Shown here one piece after another: positions 1 to 10,738 of a stretch of 64,000 bases of DNA (the stretch's first letter is position 1; every line of letters starts with the position of its first letter). Under the pieces are notes generated by a model. That model did no database searches and was not told where the DNA came from. It saw only the letters and a program-made list of their open reading frames with translations. A program made the translations under genes and the position numbers. This DNA comes from Streptomyces sp. ALI-76-A (GTDB lineage Bacteria; Actinomycetota; Actinomycetes; Streptomycetales; Streptomycetaceae), in the NCBI RefSeq assembly GCF_030287445.1, contig NZ_JASVWB010000002.1, positions 3,968,001 through 4,032,000 of the forward strand, given 5' to 3'.

Positions 1-1
1 C

Positions 2-832
2 TCGGCGGCGCAGCGCACCCCCCTCATCGCCGCGTTTCCGAAGATCTTCATCGTCTTCCTGGTGATGATCCCCGGCCTGGTCGCCGCCGTCCTGGTCCCG
101 AAGATCGGTACGCCCGACTCGGACCTCCAGTACAACGACGCGATCCCGTACCTGATGCAGTCGCTGCTTCCCAACGGCGTCCTGGGCATCGCCGTGACCG
201 GTCTGCTCGCCGCCTTCATGGCGGGCATGGCGGCCAACATCTCGTCCTTCAACACGGTGTTCACGACCGACATCTGGGCGAAGTACGTGGTCAAGGGCCG
301 GGAGGACACCTACTACGTCCGCTTCGGCCGCCTGATCACCGCGATCGGCGTCGTCGCGTCGATCGGCACGGCGTTCCTGGCGTCGTCGTTCTCGAACATC
401 ATGAGCTACCTCCAGACGCTGTTCTCCTTCTTCAACGTCCCGATGTTCGTCGTCTTCATCATCGGCATGTTCTGGAAGCGCGCGTCCATGAAGTCCGGTT
501 TCTGGGGCCTGCTCGCGGGCACCACGGCGGCGATGGTGAACTACTTCTGGATCTACAAGCAGGGCATCGTCGACATCCCCTCCGACCAGGGCGCCAACTT
601 CGTCTCCGCGATCGCCGGGTTCGTGGCCGGCGCGGTCGTCATGATCGCCGTGTCCCTCTTCACGGCACCGAAGCCGACCGAGGAGCTCCAGGGCCTCGTC
701 TACGGCACCACGTCCCCCGGCATGTCCGAGCCGCCCGCCGCCGGCGACGACGCCTGGTACCGCAAGCCGGCCCTGCTGGGCTGGGGCGCGGTGATCCTGG
801 CGGCCGCCTGCTACATCCCGTTCTCGTTCTGA
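2..832 (+). CDS. Sodium:solute symporter (SGLT-like), C-terminal part, cut by window edge
   Basis: The reading frame is open from base 2, so the N-terminus lies before the window. The visible 276 residues hold repeated hydrophobic segments. The stretch GIAVTGLLAAFMAGMAANIS followed by SFNTVFTTDIWAKYV is the SGLT/SSS signature, where a small-residue helix is followed by a Ser-Phe-Asn and a Thr-x-Asp-Ile motif. Members import sugars or other small solutes with Na+ across the cytoplasmic membrane; substrate cannot be read from the sequence. A small two-helix membrane protein follows 21 bases downstream, probably in the same operon. Confidence 0.85.
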   Translation, partial: SAAQRTPLIAAFPKIFIVFLVMIPGLVAAVLVPKIGTPDSDLQYNDAIPYLMQSLLPNGVLGIAVTGLLAAFMAGMAANISSFNTVFTTDIWAKYVVKGREDTYYVRFGRLITAIGVVASIGTAFLASSFSNIMSYLQTLFSFFNVPMFVVFIIGMFWKRASMKSGFWGLLAGTTAAMVNYFWIYKQGIVDIPSDQGANFVSAIAGFVAGAVVMIAVSLFTAPKPTEELQGLVYGTTSPGMSEPPAAGDDAWYRKPALLGWGAVILAAACYIPFSF

Positions 833-853
833 TCGCGGGAGGATGGAGAAACC

Positions 854-1165
854 ATGACCGAGCACTCCGGATACTCCGAGAAGGACGTCCAGCGGGAGGT
901 CTCCGCTCTTCAGAGCGAGTCCGCCACCGCCGCACGCCTCTTCGACATCCGCCGCATCATCGGGGGCCTGTTCGTCGTGTACGGCGTCATCGTGACGATC
1001 GCCGGTCTCACGGACGACGACGCCGCGATCGACAAGGCCCAGGGCGTGAACATCAACCTCTGGACCGGGCTGGCGATGCTCGCCCTGGGCGTGTTCTTCC
1101 TGGTGTGGCTGAAACTGCGCCCGGTGGCGCCGCCGACCCCGGACGAGGAACCCCCGGCCCCGTAG
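854..1165 (+). CDS. Small two-TM membrane protein, symporter partner
   Basis: 103 residues with a GGAG ribosome binding site before the ATG. A charged N-terminus (about 1-30) precedes two hydrophobic helices (about residues 34-52 and 70-88) and a Pro-rich acidic tail. It directly follows the SGLT-like symporter on the same strand, so the two are likely co-transcribed and it may be an accessory subunit. No catalytic motif is visible; the function is unknown. Confidence 0.75.
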   Translation: MTEHSGYSEKDVQREVSALQSESATAARLFDIRRIIGGLFVVYGVIVTIAGLTDDDAAIDKAQGVNINLWTGLAMLALGVFFLVWLKLRPVAPPTPDEEPPAP

Positions 1166-1222
1166 GGCCTCTGGGGACGGTCCGGCCGGCCGGGGAGCAC
1201 GGCCGGGCCGCCGTCACGTCGG

Positions 1223-1249
1223 CGGGAGGGACGCGGTGCGCCCCTCCCG
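1223..1249. terminator. Hairpin between convergent genes
   Basis: CGGGAGGG and CCCTCCCG form an 8-bp stem around an 11-base loop, located between the rightward small membrane gene and the leftward secreted-protein gene. It has no strong U-tract, as is common in Streptomyces terminators. Confidence 0.5.
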
Positions 1250-1258
1250 CGGGCGGGA

Positions 1259-1672
1259 TCAGTAGTACGGGTTGCCGTCCCACGGCGAGGTGTCACAGGA
1301 GAGCGGGGTGTCGCCCTCGTATGTGCACACCTGGACGCGCATCGCCCAGATGCCGCTCGAGTCGGTCAGCGAGGTCGACCAGTTGAGCTCGGTGCCGTAA
1401 CCGCCGTGGTTGGTGCGCCACGCGTAGCTGCTGACGTTGCGCAGCGGGTCCATCGCCTGCGCGCGGATCCGGACGTGGTGCCCGTCGGACTTGGTGTCCT
1501 CCACCGCCAGGATGATGCGCCACGCGCTGGTCTTGCTGTTGTAGGAGAAGTCGCCGGTGCCCTGGGAACCGGTGGCCTGGGCGTACACGTCGCCCGCGGA
1601 CGCGGGTGACGCGGCGAAGGCGAGCGCCGCTGCGGCGGCGGCCGCCACGGTGAGTCCACGACGGAGTTTCAA
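1259..1672 (-). CDS. Small secreted protein, unknown function
   Basis: The frame opens upstream at 1747, but the best start is TTG at 1672, with an AGGGGA ribosome binding site 8 bases upstream. This gives 137 residues beginning MKLRRGLTV with a classical Sec signal: basic start, an alanine-rich core and an Ala-Ser-Ala cleavage motif near residue 26. The mature part (about 110 residues) is rich in Trp, Tyr, Ser and Thr and has two Cys near the C-terminus (VCTYEG and LSCDTS) that could form a disulphide. No family was recognised. A TAGGAT -10-like box lies upstream near 1712-1717. Confidence 0.7.
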   Translation of the reverse strand: MKLRRGLTVAAAAAAALAFAASPASAGDVYAQATGSQGTGDFSYNSKTSAWRIILAVEDTKSDGHHVRIRAQAMDPLRNVSSYAWRTNHGGYGTELNWSTSLTDSSGIWAMRVQVCTYEGDTPLSCDTSPWDGNPYY

Positions 1673-1797
1673 GAAGGTGTCCCCTGAATCGGATCGGATG
1701 TGCCGAGGGGATCCTAGAGGGTTCGGATCACGCCACCCACTCCACAAATGATCATGTGATTGAGCTAACAGGGAGTCAGGCGCCGCCGTGGGGCCGG

Positions 1798-2520
1798 TCA
1801 GTGATCCGACGGGTGCGGTTGGTTCGGTTCCCGCGGTTCGCAGGGTTCGCGCGCGAAGGGTGCCGCACGGTCCAGCAGTCCCGTGCGGGCCGCCAGCGCC
1901 GCCGCCTCGAGACGCGACCCCACCCCCAGCTTCATCAGGACCCGCTGGACGTGGGTGCGGGCGGTGGACGGGGCGATGCCCATCCCGGCCGCGATCAGCC
2001 GGGTGTCCTCGCCTTCCGCGACCCGGACGAGGACCTCCACCTCCCTCGGTGTGAGCATCTGGAGCAGGCGCTGACCCTCGTCGTCCGGCTGGGCCACCGG
2101 GTTGAGCAGCTCACTGAACGCTCCTTGCAGCAGCTGCGGCGCGACCGCCGCCTCCCCCGCCCGCGCCTTCATGATCGCCCGCTCGACGCCCTCGATCCGC
2201 TCGTCGTGCCGCACGTACCCCGACGCCCCCGCCGCGAACGCCGCCGCGATCCCCCGGGGACTCGGCACCGGTCCCAGCACCAGCACCGCGACCTGCGGCC
2301 GTTCCCGCTTGATCCGCACCACCGGATCGAACATCCCGGGCTCGGCCGGCGTGGCCGTCCCCAGCAGGCACACCTCCGGCGCCCGGCTGATCACCAGGTC
2401 CGCCGCACCCGCGGCGGGCGCCGCCGCGGCGAGCACCCGGTGCCCCCGCAGCTTCAGCGCCGAGGCCAAGGCCTCGGCGAGCAGACGGTGGTCGTCGACC
2501 ACCATGAGCCGCACTCCCAT
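1798..2520 (-). CDS. Orphan LuxR/NarL-type regulator with degenerate receiver domain
   Basis: 240 residues. Residues 1-125 follow the receiver fold: MVVDDH acid pocket at the start and a helix-rich middle. The usual phospho-acceptor Asp is absent: the strand where it belongs reads CLLGTATP. The C-terminal half carries LTPREVEVLVRVAEGEDT followed by GIAPSTARTHVQRVLMKLG, the LuxR (GerE) helix-turn-helix. No kinase gene is adjacent. It therefore probably acts without phosphorylation, as other aspartate-less Streptomyces regulators do. Start ATG at 2520; upstream DNA contains a short tandem repeat. Confidence 0.8.
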   Translation of the reverse strand: MGVRLMVVDDHRLLAEALASALKLRGHRVLAAAAPAAGAADLVISRAPEVCLLGTATPAEPGMFDPVVRIKRERPQVAVLVLGPVPSPRGIAAAFAAGASGYVRHDERIEGVERAIMKARAGEAAVAPQLLQGAFSELLNPVAQPDDEGQRLLQMLTPREVEVLVRVAEGEDTRLIAAGMGIAPSTARTHVQRVLMKLGVGSRLEAAALAARTGLLDRAAPFAREPCEPREPNQPHPSDH

Positions 2521-2568
2521 CGAGCAACCCCCAGTCCCCCCAATGGATCTCCATCGGCATGGACGCCC

Positions 2569-2595
2569 TATGGCTGCCCACTATGGATGCCCACT
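2569..2595. repeat. 13-bp tandem direct repeat upstream of the orphan LuxR gene
   Basis: TATGGCTGCCCACT and TATGGATGCCCACT are repeated with a 13-bp period, 49-75 bases upstream of the leftward LuxR-type gene. The position suits a regulator binding site but nothing else supports that. Confidence 0.45.
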
Positions 2596-2746
2596 GGTCC
2601 GCACGGACAGAAGCCCCCACCCGGCTCCCCCCGCCCTTCATGCCCCCGGAAGCTACACGCTTGTTCGACGTCGCGCTTCCCCTACTGGTGAGAAGTGCCC
2701 CGGATCGCCGAAATTCCTCGCATTCGAGGGTGATGAGCGGTAAGTG

Positions 2747-2780
2747 CGCGGCCCCGCCCCTGAACAGGGGCGGGGCCGCG
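2747..2780 (-). terminator. Intrinsic terminator after the PQQ-propeller gene
   Basis: A perfect 14-bp GC-only stem (CGCGGCCCCGCCCC and its complement) closes a 6-base loop, 20 bases past the stop codon of the leftward PQQ-propeller gene. Confidence 0.75.
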
Positions 2781-2799
2781 GCACAGGCACCAGAAACGA

Positions 2800-4689
2800 T
2801 CACTTGGCGCCGAAAGCGATCACCAGATACTCCACCTCGCCACTGGTGGCGCCCAGATCGCTCGCGTAGACGTCCGACATGAACAGGCGGCCCTGCCCGT
2901 AGAGGATCTCCGCGTTGTTGGGCAGCATGCTCCGCTCCACGTCCAGCACCGGCTTCGAGGAGGGGTTCTCCAGGAGCTTGGTCTCCTTGAAGGTGCCGCC
3001 GTCGATGGACACGACCTGACCGCCCTTGTCGTAGGGCCCGCGCTTGTACGCGATCAGGTTGGGGCCGTCCATCCGCAGCGGGGTGAAGACGTAGTCGTCG
3101 CCCGCGTCGACCCGCTGGCCGGTCGTCTTCCCGGTGGCCAGGTCGAGCGCGACGATCTCGTTGGTGTCGCTGTACTCGGCGGTGCCGTCGTGCTCCTCGG
3201 TCGGCAGGTAGAGCCGGCCGTTGCCGACCGCCAGGCTCGAACAGGCCTCGATCTCGGTGATGCCCTCGCACTCCGCGGCGTACTGGTCGCCCGGCGCGGA
3301 GATACGGGTGCGCAGCTGGCCCGTCTTGTTGTCGATGGAGAAGAAGTCCGAAATGCCGCTGGCGTCCTGTGCGGAGTCCCCGACGTCGGCGGCCACGAGC
3401 AGCGGCTCGGTGGACACCACGCTGGCGTACTCGATGCCCTGGGCCATCTTGTACTCGGAGATCACCTTGCCGGACTTCGGGTCGATGGTCTGGATGTGCA
3501 GCTGACGCCGGCCGTACTGACCGCACTTGCGGACGGCGACCAGCTTCTCGCCGCCGCCGTATCCCGCGTCGTAGCAGGTGTCGGTCGCCTTCGGAGCCCA
3601 CAGTTCCTTGCCGGAGGACAGGTCCCAGGCGGCGCCGCCGCTGGTGCTGCCCGCGGCGACGGTGGTCGCGCTGACGGTGACGTTGTCGAAGTTGATCGGC
3701 TGGTCACCGGTCGTGGCCGTCTTCGTCCACAGCTTCTTGCCCGCGGCGAGGTCGATCGCCGCGACCTGGCTGCAACCGGCGGTGCGGTCCTTCGTCGGCA
3801 TCGCGGGCTGGTAGACGACGGCCGTGAGGTTGTCCTCGGTGGCGTGCCGGCTGGCCTGGCACACCGGGCCGGGGAGCTTGATCTTCCACAGCTCGCTGCC
3901 CTTGTCGAGGTCGCGGCCGACGATCTCGGCGATGCCGCTCTTGGCGTACACCTTGTCGGTGAGCCAGGAGCCGGCGACCGAGATGGTCGTGTCCTTGGCG
4001 ACCTCGGGCTGCGGAACCTGGAAGAGGACCTGGGCGGACGGGTCGGCGGGCACCCGTTCCGCGCCCTTGCCCGTGGTGCCGCCGGTGCCGCCCTTGTCGT
4101 CCCCGCCGCCGGTGCCGCCGCCGCTGCCGGCGGTGTCGTCCTTCTTGCCGCTGTCGTCACCGGACGAGGACGCGTACCAGACACCGCCGCCGACGATCAG
4201 CGCGATCGCCACGACCGCCGCCACGATGATGGCCAGCTGCGCGTTGACCTTCCGCCCGCCACCGCCTCCCGGCTGCGGGTGCAGCGGCATGTTCGTCTGC
4301 GGATAGCCGTAACCGGGCTGCTGCCCGTACGGGTTCGGCTGCCCGTAGGGATGCGGCTGCCCGTACGGCGAGGGCGCCTGCTGGCCGTACGGAGGCGGGG
4401 CCTGGCCGGGCTGGCCGTAGCCGGGGGCTGCCTGCGGCGACTGGGGCGTCTGCGGGTAGCCGTACCCGGGAGGTGCCTGCGGCGGCTGGGGCTGCTGGGG
4501 CTGCTGGGGATAGCCGTACCCGGGCTGTCCCTGCCCACCGGGCGGCACCGGCGGAGCGGCCGGCGGTGCCTGCGGCGGCTGCCCTGGCTGCGGGGCCGGC
4601 GGAGGTTGCTGCTGCGGCTGGTCCTGCGGCGGGCCGAAGCCTCCTTGCGGCGGGGGCTGGTTGGGCGGCGGAGGGGGCGGCTGGGTCAT
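2800..4689 (-). CDS. Membrane-anchored PQQ-like beta-propeller protein with Pro/Gln-rich cytosolic tail
   Basis: 629 residues. Residues 1-145 are low-complexity Pro/Gln/Gly/Tyr with repeated PYGQ and GYGYPQ units. A single TM helix follows (about 155-175, LAIIVAAVVAIALIVGGGVW), then a Gly/Thr/Asp-rich linker and a C-terminal domain of PQQ-type propeller blades with repeated hydrophobic-AxDLATGKxxW or xxLDLATGKT motifs. The topology suggests a cytosolic disordered tail and an extracellular propeller, typical of scaffold or sensor proteins rather than quinoprotein enzymes; no catalytic residues are evident. A paralogue of similar size lies immediately upstream on the same strand (55 bases between stop and start), so they arose by tandem duplication and are probably one operon. 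Confidence 0.75.
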   Translation of the reverse strand: MTQPPPPPPNQPPPQGGFGPPQDQPQQQPPPAPQPGQPPQAPPAAPPVPPGGQGQPGYGYPQQPQQPQPPQAPPGYGYPQTPQSPQAAPGYGQPGQAPPPYGQQAPSPYGQPHPYGQPNPYGQQPGYGYPQTNMPLHPQPGGGGGRKVNAQLAIIVAAVVAIALIVGGGVWYASSSGDDSGKKDDTAGSGGGTGGGDDKGGTGGTTGKGAERVPADPSAQVLFQVPQPEVAKDTTISVAGSWLTDKVYAKSGIAEIVGRDLDKGSELWKIKLPGPVCQASRHATEDNLTAVVYQPAMPTKDRTAGCSQVAAIDLAAGKKLWTKTATTGDQPINFDNVTVSATTVAAGSTSGGAAWDLSSGKELWAPKATDTCYDAGYGGGEKLVAVRKCGQYGRRQLHIQTIDPKSGKVISEYKMAQGIEYASVVSTEPLLVAADVGDSAQDASGISDFFSIDNKTGQLRTRISAPGDQYAAECEGITEIEACSSLAVGNGRLYLPTEEHDGTAEYSDTNEIVALDLATGKTTGQRVDAGDDYVFTPLRMDGPNLIAYKRGPYDKGGQVVSIDGGTFKETKLLENPSSKPVLDVERSMLPNNAEILYGQGRLFMSDVYASDLGATSGEVEYLVIAFGAK

Positions 4690-4744
4690 GACGTGAGTAC
4701 CTCGATGGCGGGGACGACGAACAGCGGAAGGGGAAGGCGAAGGG

Positions 4745-6547
4745 TCACTTGCCGTAGGCCAGCATCAACTTCTCCTTCGATTCGTCATTGCCGGTCAGCC
4801 GCGTGGTCGACAGGTAGAAGCGCCCGTCGGCCCAGTCGACGTCCTTCGAGAAGAAGGCGCTCTCGATCTGCGCGGTGGCCTGCGGGTTCCGCAGCAGCTC
4901 GGCCGGCGTGTGGCTGCCGCCGCCCGTGGGGATCGACACGATCCGGCCGCCCGCGGCGTACGACGGCTCCACGTACGCGATGAGCTTGCCGCCCTCGATC
5001 TTGAGGGGCAGCATCGAGTCGTCCGTCGGCGACTTGACGCGCCACTTCTCCTTGCCGGTGGCGAGGTCGACCGCGACGATCTCGTTCGGCCCGCTGGTCG
5101 CCTTGGTCGGCAGGTACAGCGTGTCGGCGTCGGCGGCCACGCCCTCGCAGCCCTGGAGGTCACGCGCGAGGATGGCCAGCCCGCAGTCCGGGGCGAACTC
5201 CTCGTCGAAGGCGACCTGGGAACGGAACTTGCCGGTGGCGGTGAACGCGGAGATGTTCCACGCCTTCTTGTCCTCGTTGGTGCTGTAGACGACCAGCGGG
5301 TCGACGGAGTAGGTCCGCGCGACGCGCCAGCCCTTGTCGAACTTCTGGGTCCACTTGGCCTTGCCGGTCCTCGGATCCAGCTCCTGCACCTCGTCGTGCT
5401 CGTTCGCCCCGGTGGCGTCGCAGGACGCGACGGCGATCAGCCGGGCGCCGCCCGCGAACGCGGTCGGGAAGCAGGAGTCGCCGTACTTCTTCTTGTCGAA
5501 CAGCTTCTTGCCGGTCCGTGCGTCGTACGCGGTGCCGGACTGCGAACGGCCCACCATCAGGGTGTCGCCGCTGAGGGACAGCTCGATCTGGAGCGTGCTG
5601 TCGAACAGGGCGCCGTCCGCGACCTCGCCGGTCCAGCCCTTCGCGCCCGTGTTCAGGTCGATCTGCTGGAGCTGGTTGCACTCGGCGCGGTCACTGGTGC
5701 CGCTCATGTACGCGACGACGATCTTGTCGTCGGACGTCCGCTGCGGGGTGACCGCGCAGATCTTCTGCGGGAGCGTGACCGGGTCCCAGGCCGGTTCGCC
5801 GTCCCCGACACCGTAGGCGACGACCTGCTTGTACGCCGCCTTCACCGCCGTCTTGTCGGTGATCCACATGCCGGGGGCGTCGGCGCCGTCGGACGGCGCG
5901 TCGGGCGCCTCCTTGTACCAGAGCACCTTCGCCTCACCGGCCTGGCGGCCCTCGTTGAGGTCCTCCGGGTCGGCGCCGCCGTCGCCGCTGCCGTCACCGG
6001 GGTCGACCGGCGCGTCGGAGGCGGTGGGCTTGGGGTCGTCGCTCTTCCCGGCGACCGGCTTCTTGTCGTCGTCGTCACCGCCGGCGACCGCGAACACGGT
6101 GCCGCCGATGACGAGCAGCGCGGCCACGGCGGCCCCGACGATCATCGCGGTCCTGCTCCGGAAGCGGTTCCCGGAGCCGGGCGGCGGGGTCCCGGGCGCA
6201 CCCGGGAAATGGGGCTGCGGCGGATGGCCGTACCCCTGCGGCGGCTGGCCGTAGGGCCCCGGCTGCCCGTACGGGCCCGGCTGACCGTAGGGGCCGGGCT
6301 GGGGCTGGCCGTACGGACCCGGCTGGGCGTACGGACCCGCCTGCGGTGCCCCCGGCTGGGGGGCGGCGGGCGGCTGCTGGGGGTAGCCGTAACCGGGCTG
6401 TGGCGCACCGGACGGCGGACCCTGCGGAGGCGGCGGCGTCTGCGGCGCTCCGAAGCCACCCTGCTGCGGCGGCTGCTGTGGTTGTGGCGGCTGGTCCTGC
6501 GGCGCTCCGAAGCCACCCTGCGGCGGCTGGTTGGGCGGCTGCGTCAT
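4745..6547 (-). CDS. Membrane-anchored PQQ-like beta-propeller protein, paralogue of the next gene
   Basis: 600 residues from ATG 6547, preferred over the in-frame ATG at 6571 because a GGGGGAA ribosome binding site sits 8 bases ahead of it and because MTQPP matches the paralogue's start. Same architecture: Pro/Gln/Gly/Tyr-rich tail with GPYGQP repeats, one TM helix (about 140-160, AMIVGAAVAALLVIGGTVFA), an acidic linker, then propeller blades with VAVDLATGKEKW and ELDPRTGKAKW blade signatures. The C-terminal propeller is clearly related to, but well diverged from, its neighbour. Function is not known; an envelope scaffold or sensor role is inference. Confidence 0.75.
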   Translation of the reverse strand: MTQPPNQPPQGGFGAPQDQPPQPQQPPQQGGFGAPQTPPPPQGPPSGAPQPGYGYPQQPPAAPQPGAPQAGPYAQPGPYGQPQPGPYGQPGPYGQPGPYGQPPQGYGHPPQPHFPGAPGTPPPGSGNRFRSRTAMIVGAAVAALLVIGGTVFAVAGGDDDDKKPVAGKSDDPKPTASDAPVDPGDGSGDGGADPEDLNEGRQAGEAKVLWYKEAPDAPSDGADAPGMWITDKTAVKAAYKQVVAYGVGDGEPAWDPVTLPQKICAVTPQRTSDDKIVVAYMSGTSDRAECNQLQQIDLNTGAKGWTGEVADGALFDSTLQIELSLSGDTLMVGRSQSGTAYDARTGKKLFDKKKYGDSCFPTAFAGGARLIAVASCDATGANEHDEVQELDPRTGKAKWTQKFDKGWRVARTYSVDPLVVYSTNEDKKAWNISAFTATGKFRSQVAFDEEFAPDCGLAILARDLQGCEGVAADADTLYLPTKATSGPNEIVAVDLATGKEKWRVKSPTDDSMLPLKIEGGKLIAYVEPSYAAGGRIVSIPTGGGSHTPAELLRNPQATAQIESAFFSKDVDWADGRFYLSTTRLTGNDESKEKLMLAYGK

Positions 6548-6668
6548 CAGCGCGTTCCCCCGTTCAATCACTGATTTTTAGCCACGCCCTGAGGTACGTG
6601 ATGGACCCAGAGTCGACTCAGAAAGATCTCAGACGGCTCTTTCTATCACCCGGCACCGACAGAACGCC

Positions 6669-6706
6669 GGGCCGGTTCCTCCCTGTTCCCAAGGGAGAAC
6701 CGGCCC
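6669..6706 (-). terminator. Terminator downstream of the ABC-F gene
   Basis: Arms GGGCCGGTTCCTCCCT and AGGGAGAACCGGCCC pair with one bulge around a 7-base loop, 34 bases past the stop of the leftward ABC-F gene. Confidence 0.7.
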
Positions 6707-6739
6707 GTGACGCCCCCGTTATGCGCCTTCACGCACCCT

Positions 6740-8548
<1,809 letters not shown>

Positions 8549-8621
8549 TACTCTCCTGCCAGGGGGGATCGGTCAGCCTCCCAGCGTAGTGCGCGCGGGC
8601 GGGTGACCGGTCCCCCGCAGG

Positions 8622-9743
8622 TCAGGGCGCTGTCGCCGCGCGGACCTCGGCGAGGAGGTCGTACATCGTCTGGCCCGGGCACTCGGTCTCCAGCCAGTCG
8701 CGGTGGCCGCTGACGGTCGTCACGTCCCTGGTCACACCGTTGACCGGATTGACGTAGGTGGTCTTCGCCCGGGGGTCCAGGCCCTTGACCCGGGCAAGCA
8801 CCCTGACCAGCCGGATCAGGGCCTTCCTGGCCGCGTCGGTCGGGGGCCGGTCGTTCAGGGTGCCGAGGAGGGCGATGCCGAGGTTGCCGGAGTTGTAGCC
8901 GGCGGTGTGGAAGGCGGTGACGACCTTGCCGTCCGGGTCGAAGGCCGGGGTGACGTCGTCGCCGGAGTAGCGGCCCTCGTAGACGGTGCCCGCCTCGTCG
9001 ATGAGGAAGTGGTAGCCGATGTCGCCCCAGTCGAGGGTGATCGCGTGGTACTCGTAGATGCCCCGGACGCTCGCGGCGGGATCGGGGTCGTCGTTCTGCG
9101 TGGCGGTGTGGTGGACCGTGATCGCCTGCAACGGGTAGTAGGCCTCGGGCGTGTTGACCTTGCCGTCCTGGTAGCGCTTCGACTCGTCGGCGCCCCACGC
9201 GGGCCGCGGCAGGTAGGGCACGCCCCGCACGCGGGTGGGCTCCGACGGGACGTGGAAGGTGCGGTCGGGGCCGTCGGTGGTGTCGATGGCCAGCGAGCGC
9301 ACGTCGCTCGCGCCGTCCGGGAGCTTCAGTTCGTAGGCGGTGGCGTTGCCGGCGGCGACCAGCGCCGTCCCTCCGCCGTCGACGGTCGCGCAGCCGCCGT
9401 TCACCGTCTGCCAGGTGCCCGCCGCCGCGTCGCCGTCCGCGAACCGGATGCCGGCGCCGTCCGGCGCGCCCGCCCAGCGCACGCCGACGAAGGAGGCGGC
9501 GAAGGCGGTGGCGGCCTCGGCGGTGCCGGAGGCGGCCTCGGTCCGGGTGGCGGGGAACGTCGCGGGCTTCGTGCCGGAGTCACCGGAGCCGGACGGGGAG
9601 CCGGCCGCGTCGCCGGACTCGGCCGCCGCGAAGACGACCGGCGTGAGCGCGGCTCCGGCGGCCACCGCTCCCGCGGTCCCGATGACACCGCGGCGGGAGA
9701 GGGACGGTTTCCTGCGGTGGGAGGGTATGGGCGGTCGGGGCAC
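8622..9743 (-). CDS. Tat-exported N-acetylmuramoyl-L-alanine amidase (PGRP/amidase_2)
   Basis: About 373 residues from GTG 9743; the frame opens further upstream and GTG 9752 is equally possible. A twin-arginine signal (SRRGVIGTAGAVAAG) heads the protein, followed by a Thr/Ala-rich region. The C-terminal 200 residues form a peptidoglycan-recognition/amidase_2 domain: RPAWGADES, ITVHHTAT with a zinc His pair, YEYHAITLDWGDIGYHFLID, VYEGRYSG, and VSGHRDWLETECPG with the third zinc ligand. It should cleave the amide bond between MurNAc and L-Ala in peptidoglycan outside the membrane. It stands between the ABC-F gene and ispE on the same strand. Confidence 0.85.
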   Translation of the reverse strand: MPRPPIPSHRRKPSLSRRGVIGTAGAVAAGAALTPVVFAAAESGDAAGSPSGSGDSGTKPATFPATRTEAASGTAEAATAFAASFVGVRWAGAPDGAGIRFADGDAAAGTWQTVNGGCATVDGGGTALVAAGNATAYELKLPDGASDVRSLAIDTTDGPDRTFHVPSEPTRVRGVPYLPRPAWGADESKRYQDGKVNTPEAYYPLQAITVHHTATQNDDPDPAASVRGIYEYHAITLDWGDIGYHFLIDEAGTVYEGRYSGDDVTPAFDPDGKVVTAFHTAGYNSGNLGIALLGTLNDRPPTDAARKALIRLVRVLARVKGLDPRAKTTYVNPVNGVTRDVTTVSGHRDWLETECPGQTMYDLLAEVRAATAP

Positions 9744-9838
9744 ACCGGACACGTCACAGCGGGCACTTGAAACGTCAACAGACCCTAGCCGTCCCCTCCG
9801 TCCCACCCGTACTACACCCGCAGTACGTCGTGTGGAGA

Positions 9839-10738
9839 TCAGGCGAAGACCACCGTCGCCCCCGGCGCCGGCCCCGACGCGGTGCGAACGGTCCGGCAGG
9901 TCCCGGACGCCCGCAGCGCCTCCGCGATCCTCGCCGCCGACTCGGTCTCCCGGGCGAGGAACGCCGTGGTGGGGCCCGAGCCGGAGACCAGCGCCGTGAG
10001 GGCGCCGGCGGCCCGGCCGGCCGCGAGGGTGCCGGCGAGTTCCGGGAAGAGGGAGAGCGCGGCGGGCTGGAGGTCGTTGGAGACGGCGGCGGCGAGCGCG
10101 TCGGGGTCGCCCTTGGCGAGGGCGTCGAGCAGGTCCTGCGAGGCGACGGGCTCGGGGACGTCCCGGCCCTCGGCCAGCCGGTCGAACTCGCGGAACACGG
10201 CCGGCGTCGACAGCCCGCGCCCGGCCATCGCGAACACCCAGTGGAAGGTCCCGCCGACCTCCAGGGGCCTCAGCTTCTCGCCGCGTCCGGTGCCCAGCGC
10301 CGCCCCGCCCACCAGACTGAACGGCACGTCACTGCCCAACTCGGCACAGATCTCCAGCAGTTCCGCACGGGAGGCGCCGGTACCCCACAGCGCGTCGCAC
10401 GCCAGCAGGGCCGCGGCGCCGTCCGCGCTGCCGCCCGCCATCCCGCCGGCGACGGGGATGTCCTTGGCGATGTGGAGGTGCACGGCGGCGCTGCGGTCGT
10501 AGCGCTCCGCGAGGGCGAGGGCCGCCCGCGCCGCGAGATTCGTCCGGTCCAGGGGGACCTGGCCGGCGTCCGGGCCCGCGCAGGTGACGCGCAGTCCGTC
10601 GGCCGGGGTCACGGTCACCTCGTCGTAGAGGCCGACCGCGAGGAAGACGTTGGCCAGGTCGTGGAACCCGTCCGGGCGGGCGGCACCCACCGCGAGCTGG
10701 ACGTTGACCTTGGCGGGGACGCGAACGGTCACGCTCAC
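9839..10738 (-). CDS. ispE: 4-diphosphocytidyl-2-C-methyl-D-erythritol kinase
   Basis: 299 residues, GHMP kinase fold. It phosphorylates CDP-methylerythritol in the MEP route to isopentenyl diphosphate. Visible: [14 protein letters not shown]-terminal motif 1, the ATP-binding motif [19 protein letters not shown] (about 100-118) and a C-terminal [12 protein letters not shown] motif 3. The GTG start at 10738 overlaps the ksgA stop by four bases (GTGA), showing translational coupling. The order tatD-rpfB-ksgA-ispE is conserved in actinobacteria. Confidence 0.95.
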   Translation of the reverse strand: MSVTVRVPAKVNVQLAVGAARPDGFHDLANVFLAVGLYDEVTVTPADGLRVTCAGPDAGQVPLDRTNLAARAALALAERYDRSAAVHLHIAKDIPVAGGMAGGSADGAAALLACDALWGTGASRAELLEICAELGSDVPFSLVGGAALGTGRGEKLRPLEVGGTFHWVFAMAGRGLSTPAVFREFDRLAEGRDVPEPVASQDLLDALAKGDPDALAAAVSNDLQPAALSLFPELAGTLAAGRAAGALTALVSGSGPTTAFLARETESAARIAEALRASGTCRTVRTASGPAPGATVVFA

